The notes: a model not told the origin generated them from the sequence alone. A DNA stretch of 64,000 nt from Streptomyces sp. C10-9-1 (GCF_024497955.1 NZ_JANHKP010000013.1:62001-126000); one strand, 5' to 3'; counted from the stretch's first letter, positions 45,757-54,465 are shown. A program made the numbers and translations.

Positions 45757-46884
45757 ATGTCCGATCTGCGTGATCCAGCACCCTACGACGCCCTCCTGCT
45801 GCTGTCCTTCGGCGGCCCCGAGGGACCGGACGACGTGGTCCCGTTCCTCCAGAACGTGACCCGCGGCCGGGGCATCCCCGCCGAACGCCTCAAGGAGGTG
45901 GGGCAGCACTACTTCCTCTTCGGCGGCGTCAGCCCCATCAACGACCAGAACCGCGCCCTGCTGGACGCCCTGCGCAAGGACTTCGCCGGGCACGGTCTGG
46001 ACCTGCCGGTGTACTGGGGGAACCGCAACTGGGCCCCCTACCTGACCGACACCCTGCGCGAGATGGCCCGGGACGGCCACCGGCGCATCGCCGTCCTCGC
46101 CACCAGCGCCTACGCCTCCTACTCCGGCTGCCGCCAGTACCGCGAGAACCTCGCCGACGCGCTCGCGACCCTCGCCGGGGAGGGGCTCCGGCCGCCGCGC
46201 GTGGACAAGCTCCGGCACTACTTCAACCACCCGGGCTTCGTCCGCCCCGTGGTCGAGGGCGTCCTCGCCTCGCTGGCGGAGCTGCCCGAGGAGGTCCGCG
46301 CGGGTGCGCACCTGGCCTTCACCACCCACTCCATCCCGACCGCCTCGGCCGACACCTCGGGCCCGGCGCCCGGGCACGGCGACGGCGGGGCCTACGTGCG
46401 CCAGCACCTGGACGTCGCCCGGCTCGTCGCCGACGCCGTCCGCGAGGAGACCGGCGTCGCCCACCCGTGGCGGCTGGTGTACCAGTCCCGCAGCGGTGCC
46501 CCGCACATCCCCTGGCTGGAGCCGGACATCTGCGACCACCTCCAGGCCCTGCACGCCGACGGAGCCCCCGCCGCCGTCATGGTCCCGATCGGCTTCGTCT
46601 CGGACCACATGGAGGTGCTCTACGACCTGGACACCGAGGCCACCGCCAAGGCCGCCGAGCTGGGCCTGCCGGTACGCCGCTCGGCCACCGTCGGCGCCGA
46701 CCCGCGCTTCGCCGCCGCCGTGCGCGACCTGCTGCTGGAGCGCGCCGCCACCGAGCGCGGGGTGGCCGCCGAGCGCTGCGCCCTCGGCGCCCTCGGGGCG
46801 AGCCACGACCGCTGCCCGGCCGACTGCTGCCCGGCCCGCACCCCGCGGCCCGCGGCCGCCGGCGCCGACGGCCCCCAGGCGTGA
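45757..46884 (+). CDS. hemH: Ferrochelatase (coproporphyrin type), cysteine cluster at C-terminus
   Basis: 375 residues. The family pattern is present: LLLSFGGPEGPDDVVPFLQNVTRGRGIP at the start, VYWGNRNWAPYLTDTL, the metal-binding His in FTTHSIPT, and PIGFVSDHMEVLYDLD. Four closely placed cysteines at the end (CALGALGASHDRCPADCC, near 342-360) fit the [2Fe-2S] cluster of actinobacterial ferrochelatases. In actinobacteria this enzyme (also called CpfC) inserts iron into coproporphyrin III rather than protoporphyrin IX. It is followed after 10 bases by an inositol-monophosphatase-family gene. Confidence 0.95.
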   Translation: MSDLRDPAPYDALLLLSFGGPEGPDDVVPFLQNVTRGRGIPAERLKEVGQHYFLFGGVSPINDQNRALLDALRKDFAGHGLDLPVYWGNRNWAPYLTDTLREMARDGHRRIAVLATSAYASYSGCRQYRENLADALATLAGEGLRPPRVDKLRHYFNHPGFVRPVVEGVLASLAELPEEVRAGAHLAFTTHSIPTASADTSGPAPGHGDGGAYVRQHLDVARLVADAVREETGVAHPWRLVYQSRSGAPHIPWLEPDICDHLQALHADGAPAAVMVPIGFVSDHMEVLYDLDTEATAKAAELGLPVRRSATVGADPRFAAAVRDLLLERAATERGVAAERCALGALGASHDRCPADCCPARTPRPAAAGADGPQA

Positions 46885-46894
46885 AGGAGACCCC

Positions 46895-47716
46895 GTGACC
46901 GACTCCCCGACCCCCGTGACCGAGACCCTGACCTCGGAGCTGCTCGCCCTCGCCCTGGAGGCGGCGGACCGGGCCGGCACGCTGCTGCGCGACGGCCGTC
47001 CGGACGACCTGGCGGTCGCCCGGACGAAGTCCAGCCCGATCGACGTGGTCACGGAGATGGACCTCGCCGCGGAGAAGCTGATCACCGACCTCCTCGCCGA
47101 GCGCCGCCCGCACGACGGCGTCCTCGGCGAGGAGGGCGCCGCCACCGAGGGCACCAGCGGGGTGCGCTGGGTCGTCGACCCGCTCGACGGCACCGTGAAC
47201 TACCTCTACGGGCTCCCCACCTGGGCCGTCTCGATCGCCGCCCAGGTGGACGGCGAGACGGTCGTCGGTGTGGTGGCGGCCCCGCTGCGGGGCGAGACCT
47301 ACCGCGCGGTCCGCGGCGGCGGGGCGTACGCGGGCGAGCGGCGGCTGAGCTGCCGCCCGGCCCCGCCGCTGGACCAGGCCCTGGTCTCGACCGGCTTCAA
47401 CTACGTGCACCGGGTCCGCAGCCACCAGGCCGAGGTGGCCCAGCGGCTGATCCCCCGGCTGCGCGACATCCGGCGCAGCGGCTCGGCGGCCGTCGACCTG
47501 TGCGACGTCGCCGCCGGGCGCCTCGACGGCTACTACGAGCGGGGCCTCAGCCCCTGGGACCTGGCCGCCGGTGACCTGGTGGCCCGGGAGGCGGGCGCGC
47601 TGACCGGCGGCCGGCCGGGCACGCCGCCCTCGGGTGAGCTGACCGTCGCCGCCTCGCCGGGCGTCTTCGCGCCCCTCCAGGAGCTCCTGGAGGAGCTGGG
47701 GGCGTGGCACGACTAG
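46895..47716 (+). CDS. Inositol monophosphatase family protein
   Basis: 273 residues. The lithium-sensitive phosphatase motifs are intact: GVLGEEGAAT (Glu ligand), WVVDPLDGTVNYLYGLP (metal motif A, DPLDGT) and GLSPWDLAAGDLVAREAGA (motif B, WDxAAG). It should hydrolyse inositol-1-phosphate or a related phosphate (histidinol-P, fructose-1,6-bisP) with magnesium. GTG 46895 follows AAGGAG. It is almost certainly co-transcribed with hemH, a pairing kept in other streptomycetes as I recall. It ends at a strong palindrome. Confidence 0.92.
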   Translation: MTDSPTPVTETLTSELLALALEAADRAGTLLRDGRPDDLAVARTKSSPIDVVTEMDLAAEKLITDLLAERRPHDGVLGEEGAATEGTSGVRWVVDPLDGTVNYLYGLPTWAVSIAAQVDGETVVGVVAAPLRGETYRAVRGGGAYAGERRLSCRPAPPLDQALVSTGFNYVHRVRSHQAEVAQRLIPRLRDIRRSGSAAVDLCDVAAGRLDGYYERGLSPWDLAAGDLVAREAGALTGGRPGTPPSGELTVAASPGVFAPLQELLEELGAWHD

Positions 47717-47804
47717 GCCGTGTCCGACGCATGGCGCCGTTCGCCCGCGGCCGGACGGGCGGGGCCGGCCAGGCCCCGCCCCCGCCCGCGGCGGGGGCCC
47801 GCGC

Positions 47805-47844
47805 GCAGGAGGGCCCCCGCACGGCCGTGCGGGGGCCCTCCTGC
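47805..47844. terminator. 40-bp perfect palindrome terminator
   Basis: The sequence equals its own reverse complement over all 40 bases, giving an 18-bp stem with a 4-base tip. It lies 88 bases past the inositol-phosphatase stop and 29 bases before the stop of the convergent 55-codon gene. Confidence 0.88.
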
Positions 47845-47873
47845 CGCGAGCGGTGCTAGGGGCGGATCACGGC

Positions 47874-48041
47874 CTAGGCCGCGCCCACCCGCACGCCGTG
47901 TTCCTCGGCCAGGCGGTGCAGGTCGTCGAGCTCGGCCTGTTCCACGTCGGCGAGGAAGTCGTCGCCCGTCTCACGGGCCCTCGTCAGGTCGTTCTCCGCA
48001 GCCTTGATGCGCTGCAGAAGCCCCGCGGTGAATGCGTCCAT
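47874..48041 (-). CDS. Small conserved hypothetical protein (55 residues)
   Basis: Reads MDAFTAGLLQRIKAAEND and onward to a TAG at 47874-47876. The ATG at 48041 has GAGGGGG 7 bases upstream. The product is acidic and probably one long helix or a helical hairpin (TRARETGDDFLADVEQAEL, then DDLHRLAEEHGVRVGAA), with heptad-like spacing of Leu/Ala, so coiled-coil binding to a partner is possible. Third codon positions are strongly G/C, as in its neighbours. I recall similar short proteins beside cutRS in other streptomycetes, but no function. Confidence 0.8.
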   Translation of the reverse strand: MDAFTAGLLQRIKAAENDLTRARETGDDFLADVEQAELDDLHRLAEEHGVRVGAA

Positions 48042-48370
48042 CGATGCGCCCCCTCGGCTAGGTCGGTGGCACGGGGGTGTGCCTGGGGTTCCCCCTCACC
48101 ACCGCAGGCGACCGGCGGGTGAAGGGTGGGTGATCAACCCTCGAACATGTCGTGCGGCCCCCTCGGGAGGGCGTGATCGTGGGTGTGCAGTCGTCCTCCC
48201 CACCCCTCCAGCCGGGGAAACCTCGGCCTCCCGGGGAATCGGCGGCCCGCGCCGCCGCCCGCCGCCTTACTGCCGGTTTACGCACGTAGCAGGCAGGATG
48301 GGCACGCACACCAGGTGCGCAGAACTGCCGTGTCCGCAAAGGGACCGGCTCCGAGGAAGGGACAGGGGAC
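48042..48370 (+). other. Intergenic region ahead of cutR
   Basis: Contains the divergent promoters of the 55-residue gene and cutR. A GC-poorer patch (48260-48300, TTACTGCC...TTTACGC) is the likeliest cutR promoter zone. No operator could be assigned. No further coding frame is credible. Confidence 0.4.
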
Positions 48371-49024
48371 GTGCGCGTACTCGTCGTCGAGGACGAGCAG
48401 CTGCTCGCGGATGCGGTGGCGACCGGGCTGCGCCGGGAGGCCATGGCCGTCGACGTCGTGTACGACGGTGCCGCAGCGCTGGAGCGCATCGGGGTCAACG
48501 ACTACGACGTGGTCGTCCTCGACCGCGACCTGCCGCTGGTGCACGGCGACGACGTGTGCCGCAAGGTGGTCGAGCTGGGCATGCCGACCCGGGTGCTGAT
48601 GCTCACCGCCTCGGGGGACGTGAGCGACCGCGTCGAGGGCCTCGAACTCGGGGCCGACGACTACCTTCCGAAGCCGTTCGCCTTCACCGAGCTCACCGCG
48701 CGCGTCCGGGCCCTCGGCCGGCGCACCACGGTCCCGCTGCCGCCCGTGCTGGAGCGCGCCGGGATCAAGCTGGACCCCAACCGCCGCGAGGTCTTCCGCG
48801 AGGGCCGCGAGATCCAGCTCGCCCCCAAGGAGTTCGCGGTGCTGGAGGTGCTCATGCGCAGTGAGGGTGCGGTCGTCTCGGCCGAGCAGCTGCTGGAGAA
48901 GGCATGGGACGAGAACACCGATCCGTTCACGAACGTCGTCCGGGTGACGGTGATGACGCTCCGCCGCAAGCTGGGGGAACCGCCGGTGATCGTCACCGTG
49001 CCCGGTTCCGGCTACCGGATCTGA
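48371..49024 (+). CDS. cutR: Response regulator CutR
   Basis: 217 residues, OmpR class. The receiver domain has MRVLVVEDEQLLADAVATGLRR, the phospho-acceptor Asp51 in VVVLDRDLPL, and the conserved lysine in DDYLPKPFAF. The winged-helix DNA-binding domain ends PGSGYRI. This is the regulator of the CutR-CutS pair first described in Streptomyces lividans. GTG 48371 is preceded by GGGGAC. The sensor gene starts 5 bases after the stop. Confidence 0.95.
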   Translation: MRVLVVEDEQLLADAVATGLRREAMAVDVVYDGAAALERIGVNDYDVVVLDRDLPLVHGDDVCRKVVELGMPTRVLMLTASGDVSDRVEGLELGADDYLPKPFAFTELTARVRALGRRTTVPLPPVLERAGIKLDPNRREVFREGREIQLAPKEFAVLEVLMRSEGAVVSAEQLLEKAWDENTDPFTNVVRVTVMTLRRKLGEPPVIVTVPGSGYRI

Positions 49025-49029
49025 CCGCC

Positions 49030-50283
49030 GTGGCCGCGACACCCGCGCCCCCGGGGGCGCCCCCCAAGCCGACCTGGGACCCCAGGGAACCGGTCCAGCC
49101 GTGGCTGCGCCCGACGATCCGGATACGCCTCACCCTGCTGTACGGCGGGATGTTCCTCATCGCGGGCATCCTGCTGCTGTCGATCATCTACCTCTTCACG
49201 GCGCAGGCGCTCAACAACATCAGCGAGCTGCCCTTCGAGATCGTCTCCGGCAAGGTCAAGCCGACGACCGACTGGTGCGTGCTGCCCGAGGAGGGCTCGG
49301 GAGAGCAGTTCAACCAGGCGGTGTCCGGGTGCCTGGCCCACCAGCGCGAGCTCGCGCTGGACGACCTGCTGCGCCGCTCGCTCTTCGCCCTGCTGGGCCT
49401 GAGCATCATCGCCTTCGCCTTCGGCTACGCCATGGCCGGCCGGGTGCTGTCCCCGCTGGGCCGCATCACCCGCACGGCCCGTCGGGTGGCCGGATCGGAC
49501 CTGTCCCGCCGGATCGAGCTGGACGGACCGGACGACGAGCTCAAGGAGCTGGCGGACACCTTCGACGAGATGCTCGACCGCCTGGAGCGGGCCTTCACGG
49601 CCCAGCAGCGGTTCGTGGCCAACGCCTCGCACGAGCTGCGCACCCCGCTGGCGATCAACCGGACGCTGCTGGAGGTGCAGCTCTCGGACCCCGGCGCGCC
49701 CGTGGAGCTGCGGCAGCTCGGCAAGACCCTGCTGGCCACCAACGAGCGCAGTGAGCAGCTCGTGGAGGGCCTGCTGCTGCTCGCCCGCAGCGACAACCAG
49801 ATCGTGGAGCGGAAGCCGGTGGACCTGGCGGAGGTGGCCTCCCGGGCCATCGACCAGGTGCGCTCGGAGGCCGAGGCGCTCGGGGTGGCCATCCGCGGCG
49901 AGCGGGCCCCGGCGGTGGTGCAGGGCAACGGCGTGCTGCTGGAGCGGATCGCCCTGAACCTGGTCCAGAACGCGGTGCGCTACAACGTGCCCCGGGACGA
50001 GGAGGCCGAGGCCGGGGGCGGCTGGGTCGAGGTCTCGACGGAGGCGGCCGAGGGACAGGCCGTCCTGGTCGTCTCGAACACCGGACCGGTGGTTCCCGCG
50101 TACGAGGTCGACAACCTCTTCGAGCCGTTCAGAAGGCTGCGCCAGCAGCGCACGGGGAGCGACAAGGGGGTCGGTCTCGGTCTCTCCATCGCACGCTCCG
50201 TCGCGCGCGCCCACGGGGGACGTATCATCGCGGAGCCCCGCGAGGGCGGCGGCCTTGTGATGCGCGTCACCCTGCCGATCTGA
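49030..50283 (+). CDS. cutS: Sensor histidine kinase CutS
   Basis: 417 residues. TM1 is at about 34-58 and TM2 at about 117-137. The short outer loop carries Cys83 (TTDWCVLP) and Cys101 (AVSGCLAH), a candidate redox-active pair. HAMP follows, then HisKA with His201 in NASHELRTPL, and HATPase_c with N-box LNLVQNAVRYN and GVGLGLSIARS. GTG 49030 (VAATPAPPG) is preferred to the upstream open frame. Recent work, recalled without verification, links CutRS to extracytoplasmic redox or protein-folding stress, and the two loop cysteines fit that. It is an operon with cutR. Confidence 0.95.
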   Translation: MAATPAPPGAPPKPTWDPREPVQPWLRPTIRIRLTLLYGGMFLIAGILLLSIIYLFTAQALNNISELPFEIVSGKVKPTTDWCVLPEEGSGEQFNQAVSGCLAHQRELALDDLLRRSLFALLGLSIIAFAFGYAMAGRVLSPLGRITRTARRVAGSDLSRRIELDGPDDELKELADTFDEMLDRLERAFTAQQRFVANASHELRTPLAINRTLLEVQLSDPGAPVELRQLGKTLLATNERSEQLVEGLLLLARSDNQIVERKPVDLAEVASRAIDQVRSEAEALGVAIRGERAPAVVQGNGVLLERIALNLVQNAVRYNVPRDEEAEAGGGWVEVSTEAAEGQAVLVVSNTGPVVPAYEVDNLFEPFRRLRQQRTGSDKGVGLGLSIARSVARAHGGRIIAEPREGGGLVMRVTLPI

Positions 50284-50664
50284 GACCCGACCGGTGTTCG
50301 CTTTAAGCGGAATTTTCCGGACGGGCCGGACTGGTGCGGCTGTGGGATCGCTCACATGTCCCCCTCCCTCGATATCCACTCTCCGTGACCCTCGGTGCCC
50401 CGGTAAAGTCGGAAAAAGTCCGAGTTTCCGGGGTTCCCTCTCACGGGAAGTACACGGGGTGGTGCCGCTGAAGTGCACCGATCGGACCGTGTACGGTCCC
50501 CATCGCCACCCGTCCCGATCACTCTCGGGCGATCCGGCTGGGTGTCGATTGAGTAACAGACCTTGATGTGAGGCAAAATCTCCGCCTCAGGTCGGGCACA
50601 AGTCCGGCCTCTCGCGCGTTACGTGCGCTGGAGACACCGCAGACACCCAAAGGGGGAGAGCGAT
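50284..50664 (+). other. Intergenic region ahead of the DUF4193 gene
   Basis: A GC-poorer stretch (50380-50600) with an inverted repeat TGAGGC (50569-50574) / GCCTCA (50584-50589) and TTGAGTAACA just before it. This may be the operator and promoter of the DUF4193 operon, whose ATG is about 75 bases on. No coding frame was found. Confidence 0.4.
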
Positions 50665-50961
50665 ATGGCAACGGATTACGACACCCCACGCAAGACCGAC
50701 GACGACGTCGATTCCGACAGCCTGGAAGAGCTGAAGGCCCGCCGGAACGACAAGTCCACGTCCACGGTCGACGTCGACGAGTTCGACGCGGCCGAGGGCA
50801 TGGAGCTGCCCGGCGCCGACCTGTCCAACGAGGAGCTGGCCGTCCGGGTCCTGCCCAAGCAGGCGGACGAGTTCACCTGCATGAGCTGCTTCCTGGTGCA
50901 CCACCGCAGCCAGCTGGCGCGCGAGAAGAACGGCCAGCCCATCTGCCGCGACTGCGACTGA
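50665..50961 (+). CDS. DUF4193 small zinc-ribbon protein
   Basis: 98 residues. Acidic N-terminal two-thirds, then a zinc ribbon formed by Cys72/Cys75 (CMSC) and Cys94/Cys97 (CRDC). AGGGGGAGAG precedes ATG 50665. DUF4193 is nearly universal in actinobacteria and often lies near dut, as here. It may contact RNA polymerase or RNA, by analogy with other small actinobacterial zinc-ribbon proteins, but this is untested. It is followed after 12 bases by the next gene. Confidence 0.9.
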   Translation: MATDYDTPRKTDDDVDSDSLEELKARRNDKSTSTVDVDEFDAAEGMELPGADLSNEELAVRVLPKQADEFTCMSCFLVHHRSQLAREKNGQPICRDCD

Positions 50962-50973
50962 GGGCGATCGCCG

Positions 50974-51978
50974 GTGGCAGGCGAGAAACCGTCCCCGAAG
51001 CGGCGCTTCCGGCGTCAGAAGCCGCCGGAGGCGCTCCAGGGTGCGCCGGGCCCGGTGCGGGATCCCGCGCCGTCCACGGGGCAGCGGGACACCCTCCTGC
51101 CGGACGGCGTCGACGACGCGGCGGAGCGGGGCCCGGCGGCCTCGCTCGAAGCGGTGGACCGTGCGGGGCCCCCGACCAGGGCCCGGCGTCTCACCGCCGT
51201 GCGCGAGGGAGTCGTCCGGGGCGGCACCGGCGCGAAGGCGGGGCTGGCACGGACGGGACGGGGTGCGCGCGAGCGCATCGTGCGCACCGGCGAGGGCGCC
51301 AAGGCGGCCCTGGCCCACCTCGCCGACCGCCTGATCGAGATCGCGCCCCGGGTACCGGTGCGCGACCTTGCGACCCTGCGCCGCCAGTTCCCCGGCCTCG
51401 GCCCCGAGCAGCTCGCCGACAAGCTGGTGGCCGGCGCGTCCCTGGCCACCTCCACGGTCGGCGCCGGTGTCGGTGCCGCCGCGATGATGCCCGTGCCTCC
51501 CGCCATGCCCACCGAGCTGGCCGCGGAGGTCGCCGGCGTGGGCATGATCGAGCTCAAGCTCATCGCCGAGCTCCACGAGGTCTACGGGCAGCGGCCGCCC
51601 GGTTCGCTGAAGGAGCGCAGCGCCGCCTACCTCGGCTCCTGGTCCACGGAGCGGGGCATCGACGTGACCCGGCCGTCGACGTACAGCGCCGCGATGAACT
51701 CCCCCTACAAGCGCCGGCTGCGCCAGCAGATCATGAGGCGCATGGTGCGCAACCTCCCGAACCTGATCCCGTTCATGGTCGGGGCGGCCGTGGGCGCCGT
51801 GATGAACCGGCGCGACACCCGCAAACTGGCCGACCGCATCCGCACCGACCTGCGCACCCGGCAGGTCCCCTGGGAGGACCTGGCGGACCTTCCCGCCCTG
51901 GAGCGGCCCGCCGACGCCCTTCCCGAGCACGTGCTCAAGGGGGAGCTGCCGCCCGGCGCCGCCGGCCGGTCCCCCTGA
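50974..51978 (+). CDS. Conserved hypothetical protein with a glycine-rich hydrophobic region
   Basis: 334 residues from GTG 50974. The first ~110 are basic/Pro-rich, with a repeated KAGLARTGRGARERIVRTGEGAKAALAHL pattern. A hydrophobic glycine-rich segment follows (LVAGASLATSTVGAGVGAAAMMPVPPAMPTELAAEVAGVGMIEL), then helices, and NLIPFMVGAAVGAVMNRRDTRKLADRI near the end. The two glycine-zipper segments may insert into or lie on a membrane, somewhat like EcsC-type proteins, but the resemblance is not strong. It lies in the DUF4193 operon. Function unknown. Confidence 0.8.
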   Translation: MAGEKPSPKRRFRRQKPPEALQGAPGPVRDPAPSTGQRDTLLPDGVDDAAERGPAASLEAVDRAGPPTRARRLTAVREGVVRGGTGAKAGLARTGRGARERIVRTGEGAKAALAHLADRLIEIAPRVPVRDLATLRRQFPGLGPEQLADKLVAGASLATSTVGAGVGAAAMMPVPPAMPTELAAEVAGVGMIELKLIAELHEVYGQRPPGSLKERSAAYLGSWSTERGIDVTRPSTYSAAMNSPYKRRLRQQIMRRMVRNLPNLIPFMVGAAVGAVMNRRDTRKLADRIRTDLRTRQVPWEDLADLPALERPADALPEHVLKGELPPGAAGRSP

Positions 51979-52035
51979 GGCCGCCGCCACGCCCCGGCTG
52001 CCCGCCGCCCGCACGCGCCCCTGCGCACGGGGCGC

Positions 52036-52494
52036 TCAGGACGAGGCGAGCGTCCGCAGCGCCTCGGAGAGCTGCTCGGGGTGGCGTGTGGAGAGGTACA
52101 GGTACGGCGTCGGGTCCTGCGGGTCCGTGACCTCGATGCGCACCGCCGTCGGCACATAGCTGCGCAGCAGCATGAAGGCGCGCGGGTCCGCCTTGTGCGA
52201 GCGCCAGGCCCGGGCCTCCTCGGGATCCAGCACCCGCACCTCGCCCAGGGCCGACACGGGAATCCGGGCGTCGCCCGCCACCAGGGAGCCGGACACCACC
52301 CGGATGCGCGCCGAGCCGTAGGAGCTGACCACGGCACCGGCCGCCGCCCCCGCGAGGATCACCCCGCCCAGCAGGGGCAGCACGCCCAGCGGCAGGGCGA
52401 CCAGGCCGCCGGAGACGCCGAACAGGGCGGCGACCACCCACCAGGAGCGGGGTGCGGTCAGACGTTCCGAGAACTGCGGGGCGGAGGGCTGCAT
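52036..52494 (-). CDS. DUF3093 membrane protein
   Basis: 152 residues. Two membrane helices near the N-terminus (WWVVAALFGVSGGLVALPLGVLPLLGGVILAGAAAGAVVSSYG) are followed by a small soluble PH-like domain (IRVVSGSLVAGDARIPVSALGEVRVLDPEEARAWRSHKADPRAFMLLRSYVPTAVRIEVTDP). DUF3093 is a conserved actinobacterial protein of unknown role, usually beside dut, as here. ATG 52494 lies 57 bases from the divergent thioesterase GTG, so the two promoters overlap. There is no strong ribosome site, and the mRNA may be leaderless. Confidence 0.9.
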   Translation of the reverse strand: MQPSAPQFSERLTAPRSWWVVAALFGVSGGLVALPLGVLPLLGGVILAGAAAGAVVSSYGSARIRVVSGSLVAGDARIPVSALGEVRVLDPEEARAWRSHKADPRAFMLLRSYVPTAVRIEVTDPQDPTPYLYLSTRHPEQLSEALRTLASS

Positions 52495-52537
52495 GGATCC
52501 AGCTTGGCACGGGGCGACCCACGGGTATCCGCGCGGG

Positions 52538-52543
52538 TAAGGT
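52538..52543 (+). promoter_or_regulatory. -10 element of a probable leaderless promoter
   Basis: TAAGGT ends 8 bases before GTG 52552, in a 57-base divergent intergenic region. Confidence 0.5.
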
Positions 52544-52551
52544 CTGCGGCT

Positions 52552-53172
52552 GTGAGTAACGACAACCGCCAGGAGGCCGCCGCCCGCCCGCCGTCCGGCT
52601 CGGCGTCCCTGAACCCGCCCCCCGACGCGACGGCTCCGGTCCGGCACCCCGACGCGCCCGCTCCCGGTGAGCCGCTCGGCTCCCACTACGAGCACTGCTT
52701 CGGCTGCGGGGGCCTCCAGCCCCACGGGCTGCACCTGGAGGCGCGGGCCCGCGAGGGCGTGCGCGTCACCGCGGAGTTCACCGTGCGGCCCGCGCACCAG
52801 GGGGCCCCCGGCCTCGCCCACGGCGGCGTGCTCGCCACCGCCCTCGACGAGACGCTCGGCTCGCTGAACTGGCTGCTGCGGGTCATCGCGGTGACCGGCC
52901 GGCTGGAGACCGACTTCGTCCGCCCCGTGCCGGTGGACTCCGTGCTCCATCTCGACGCCGAGGTGAACGCCGTGGCCGGGCGCAAGATCTACTGCTCGGC
53001 CGTCGGCCGGATCGGATCCCCCGAGGGCCCCATGGCCGTCCGCGCCTCGGCGCTGTTCATCGAGGTCAAGGTGGACCACTTCATCGACAACGGCCGGTCC
53101 GAGGAGATCCAGGCGGTCATGGCCGACCCCGACCAGGTGCGCCGTACCCGAGCCTTCGAGGTGAACCCCTGA
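52552..53172 (+). CDS. PaaI-type hotdog-fold thioesterase
   Basis: 206 residues. A ~45-residue disordered start precedes a hotdog domain with YEHCFGCGGLQPHGLHLEARA, the catalytic loop LAHGGVLATALDETLGSLNW (Asp/Glu after HGG) and TGRLETDFVRPVPVDS. Members hydrolyse acyl-CoA thioesters. The CFGCG start is common in the single-domain actinobacterial group, whose substrate is unknown. The stop overlaps the dut start by one base, so they form an operon of thioesterase, dut and DUF3710. Confidence 0.9.
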   Translation: MSNDNRQEAAARPPSGSASLNPPPDATAPVRHPDAPAPGEPLGSHYEHCFGCGGLQPHGLHLEARAREGVRVTAEFTVRPAHQGAPGLAHGGVLATALDETLGSLNWLLRVIAVTGRLETDFVRPVPVDSVLHLDAEVNAVAGRKIYCSAVGRIGSPEGPMAVRASALFIEVKVDHFIDNGRSEEIQAVMADPDQVRRTRAFEVNP

Positions 53173-53684
53173 TGCGTGAACCCGTCGACGTACTGATCCG
53201 CCGCGTCAGGGCGGACGTCCCCCTGCCGTCCGCGGCGCACCCCGGCGACGCGGGCGTCGATCTGGTGACCTGCGAGGCCGCCGAACTGGCCCCCGGCGAG
53301 CGGATCGTCCTGCCCACCGGCATCGCCGTCGCCCTGCCCGACGGGTACGCCGCCTTCGTGCACCCCCGCTCCGGACTCGCCGCCCGGTGCGGAGTGGCTC
53401 TGGTGAATGCCCCGGGGACCGTTGATGCCGGGTACCGTGGAGAGATCAAGGTGATTCTGGTCAACCTCGACCCGCGCGAGACGGTGCGGTTCGGGAGGTT
53501 CGACCGGATCGCCCAGCTAGTCGTCCAGCAGGTCGAGAAGGTGCGCTTCCACGAGGTGGCGGAGCTTCCCGGCTCGGCACGGGCCGAGGGGGGCTTCGGG
53601 TCCACCGGCGGTCATGCCGCTGTGGGCGGCGCTACGGGTGGGAATCGATACGCTTCGGTCGTATCCGACCGGGAAGGACAGTGA
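53172..53684 (+). CDS. dut: Deoxyuridine 5'-triphosphate nucleotidohydrolase
   Basis: 170 residues, homotrimeric dUTPase family. All five motifs are present: DAGVDL, PRSGLAARCG, NAPGTVDAGYRGEIKV, RIAQLVVQ and the C-terminal arm GFGSTGG. It cleaves dUTP to dUMP, keeping uracil out of DNA and feeding dTMP synthesis. The extra ~25 residues after the arm are polar. Its ATG overlaps the thioesterase stop and its stop is one base from the DUF3710 start. Confidence 0.96.
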   Translation: MREPVDVLIRRVRADVPLPSAAHPGDAGVDLVTCEAAELAPGERIVLPTGIAVALPDGYAAFVHPRSGLAARCGVALVNAPGTVDAGYRGEIKVILVNLDPRETVRFGRFDRIAQLVVQQVEKVRFHEVAELPGSARAEGGFGSTGGHAAVGGATGGNRYASVVSDREGQ

Positions 53685-53685
53685 C

Positions 53686-54447
53686 GTGTTCGGACGTCGC
53701 AAGAAGAGTGGTTCCGCCGAGGACGCGGCGGACGCAGCGGGCGAGGTCGAGCAGGTCGACGAGCCCGGTGCGGACACCGGCGAGACCCGCCGGGTGAACC
53801 TCCCGCCGGCACCGCGGCCCGACGGCCCGTGGGACGTCTCCGAGGTGTCCAAGCCCGGTGAGGGGCGTGTCGACCTCGGCGGCATCTTCGTGCCCGGTGT
53901 CGAGGGCATGGAGCTGAGGGTCGAGGTCGCGGGCGACGCGATCGTCGCGGCCACGGTGGTCCTGCGGGACAGCGCCGTACAGCTCCAGGCGTTCGCGGCG
54001 CCGAAGAAGGAGGGCATCTGGGGCGAGGTCCGCGAGGAGATCGCCTCCGGCATCACCCAGCAGGGCGGCGTCATCGACGAGGTCGAGGGCCCCCTGGGCT
54101 GGGAGCTGCGGGCCCAGGTGCCCGTGCAGCTGCCCAACGGCACCGGCGGGGTGCAGCTCGTGCGCTTCATCGGCGTGGACGGCCCCCGCTGGTTCCTGCG
54201 CGGTGTGATCTCCGGCCAGGGCGCCGTGCAGCCGCAGGCCGCGGGACTCCTGGAGCAGATCTTCCGGGACACCGTGGTCGTGCGCGGCGAGGGCCCCATG
54301 GCCCCCCGCGACCCGATCGTCCTCAAGCTGCCCGACGACGCCCAGATGGTGCCCGAGGGCGTCCAGCAGGAGGACCAGGAGGGCTCCCGCTTCTCCGGCG
54401 GCATGGGCCAGCTCCAGCGCGGCCCCGAGATCACCGAGGTCCGCTGA
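53686..54447 (+). CDS. DUF3710 family protein
   Basis: 253 residues. The first ~35 are acidic/basic and disordered (VFGRRKKSGSAEDAADAAG). A beta-rich body follows, with GGIFVPGVEGMELRVEVAGDAIVAATVV, WGEVREEIASGI and DGPRWFLRGVISGQGA. It is a strictly actinobacterial family of unknown function, almost always next to dut. GGAAGGA lies 7 bases before GTG 53686, inside the end of dut. The RRKK start may bind acidic surfaces, which is speculative. Confidence 0.9.
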   Translation: MFGRRKKSGSAEDAADAAGEVEQVDEPGADTGETRRVNLPPAPRPDGPWDVSEVSKPGEGRVDLGGIFVPGVEGMELRVEVAGDAIVAATVVLRDSAVQLQAFAAPKKEGIWGEVREEIASGITQQGGVIDEVEGPLGWELRAQVPVQLPNGTGGVQLVRFIGVDGPRWFLRGVISGQGAVQPQAAGLLEQIFRDTVVVRGEGPMAPRDPIVLKLPDDAQMVPEGVQQEDQEGSRFSGGMGQLQRGPEITEVR

Positions 54448-54465
54448 CCGACCGCGGCGGCGGGT

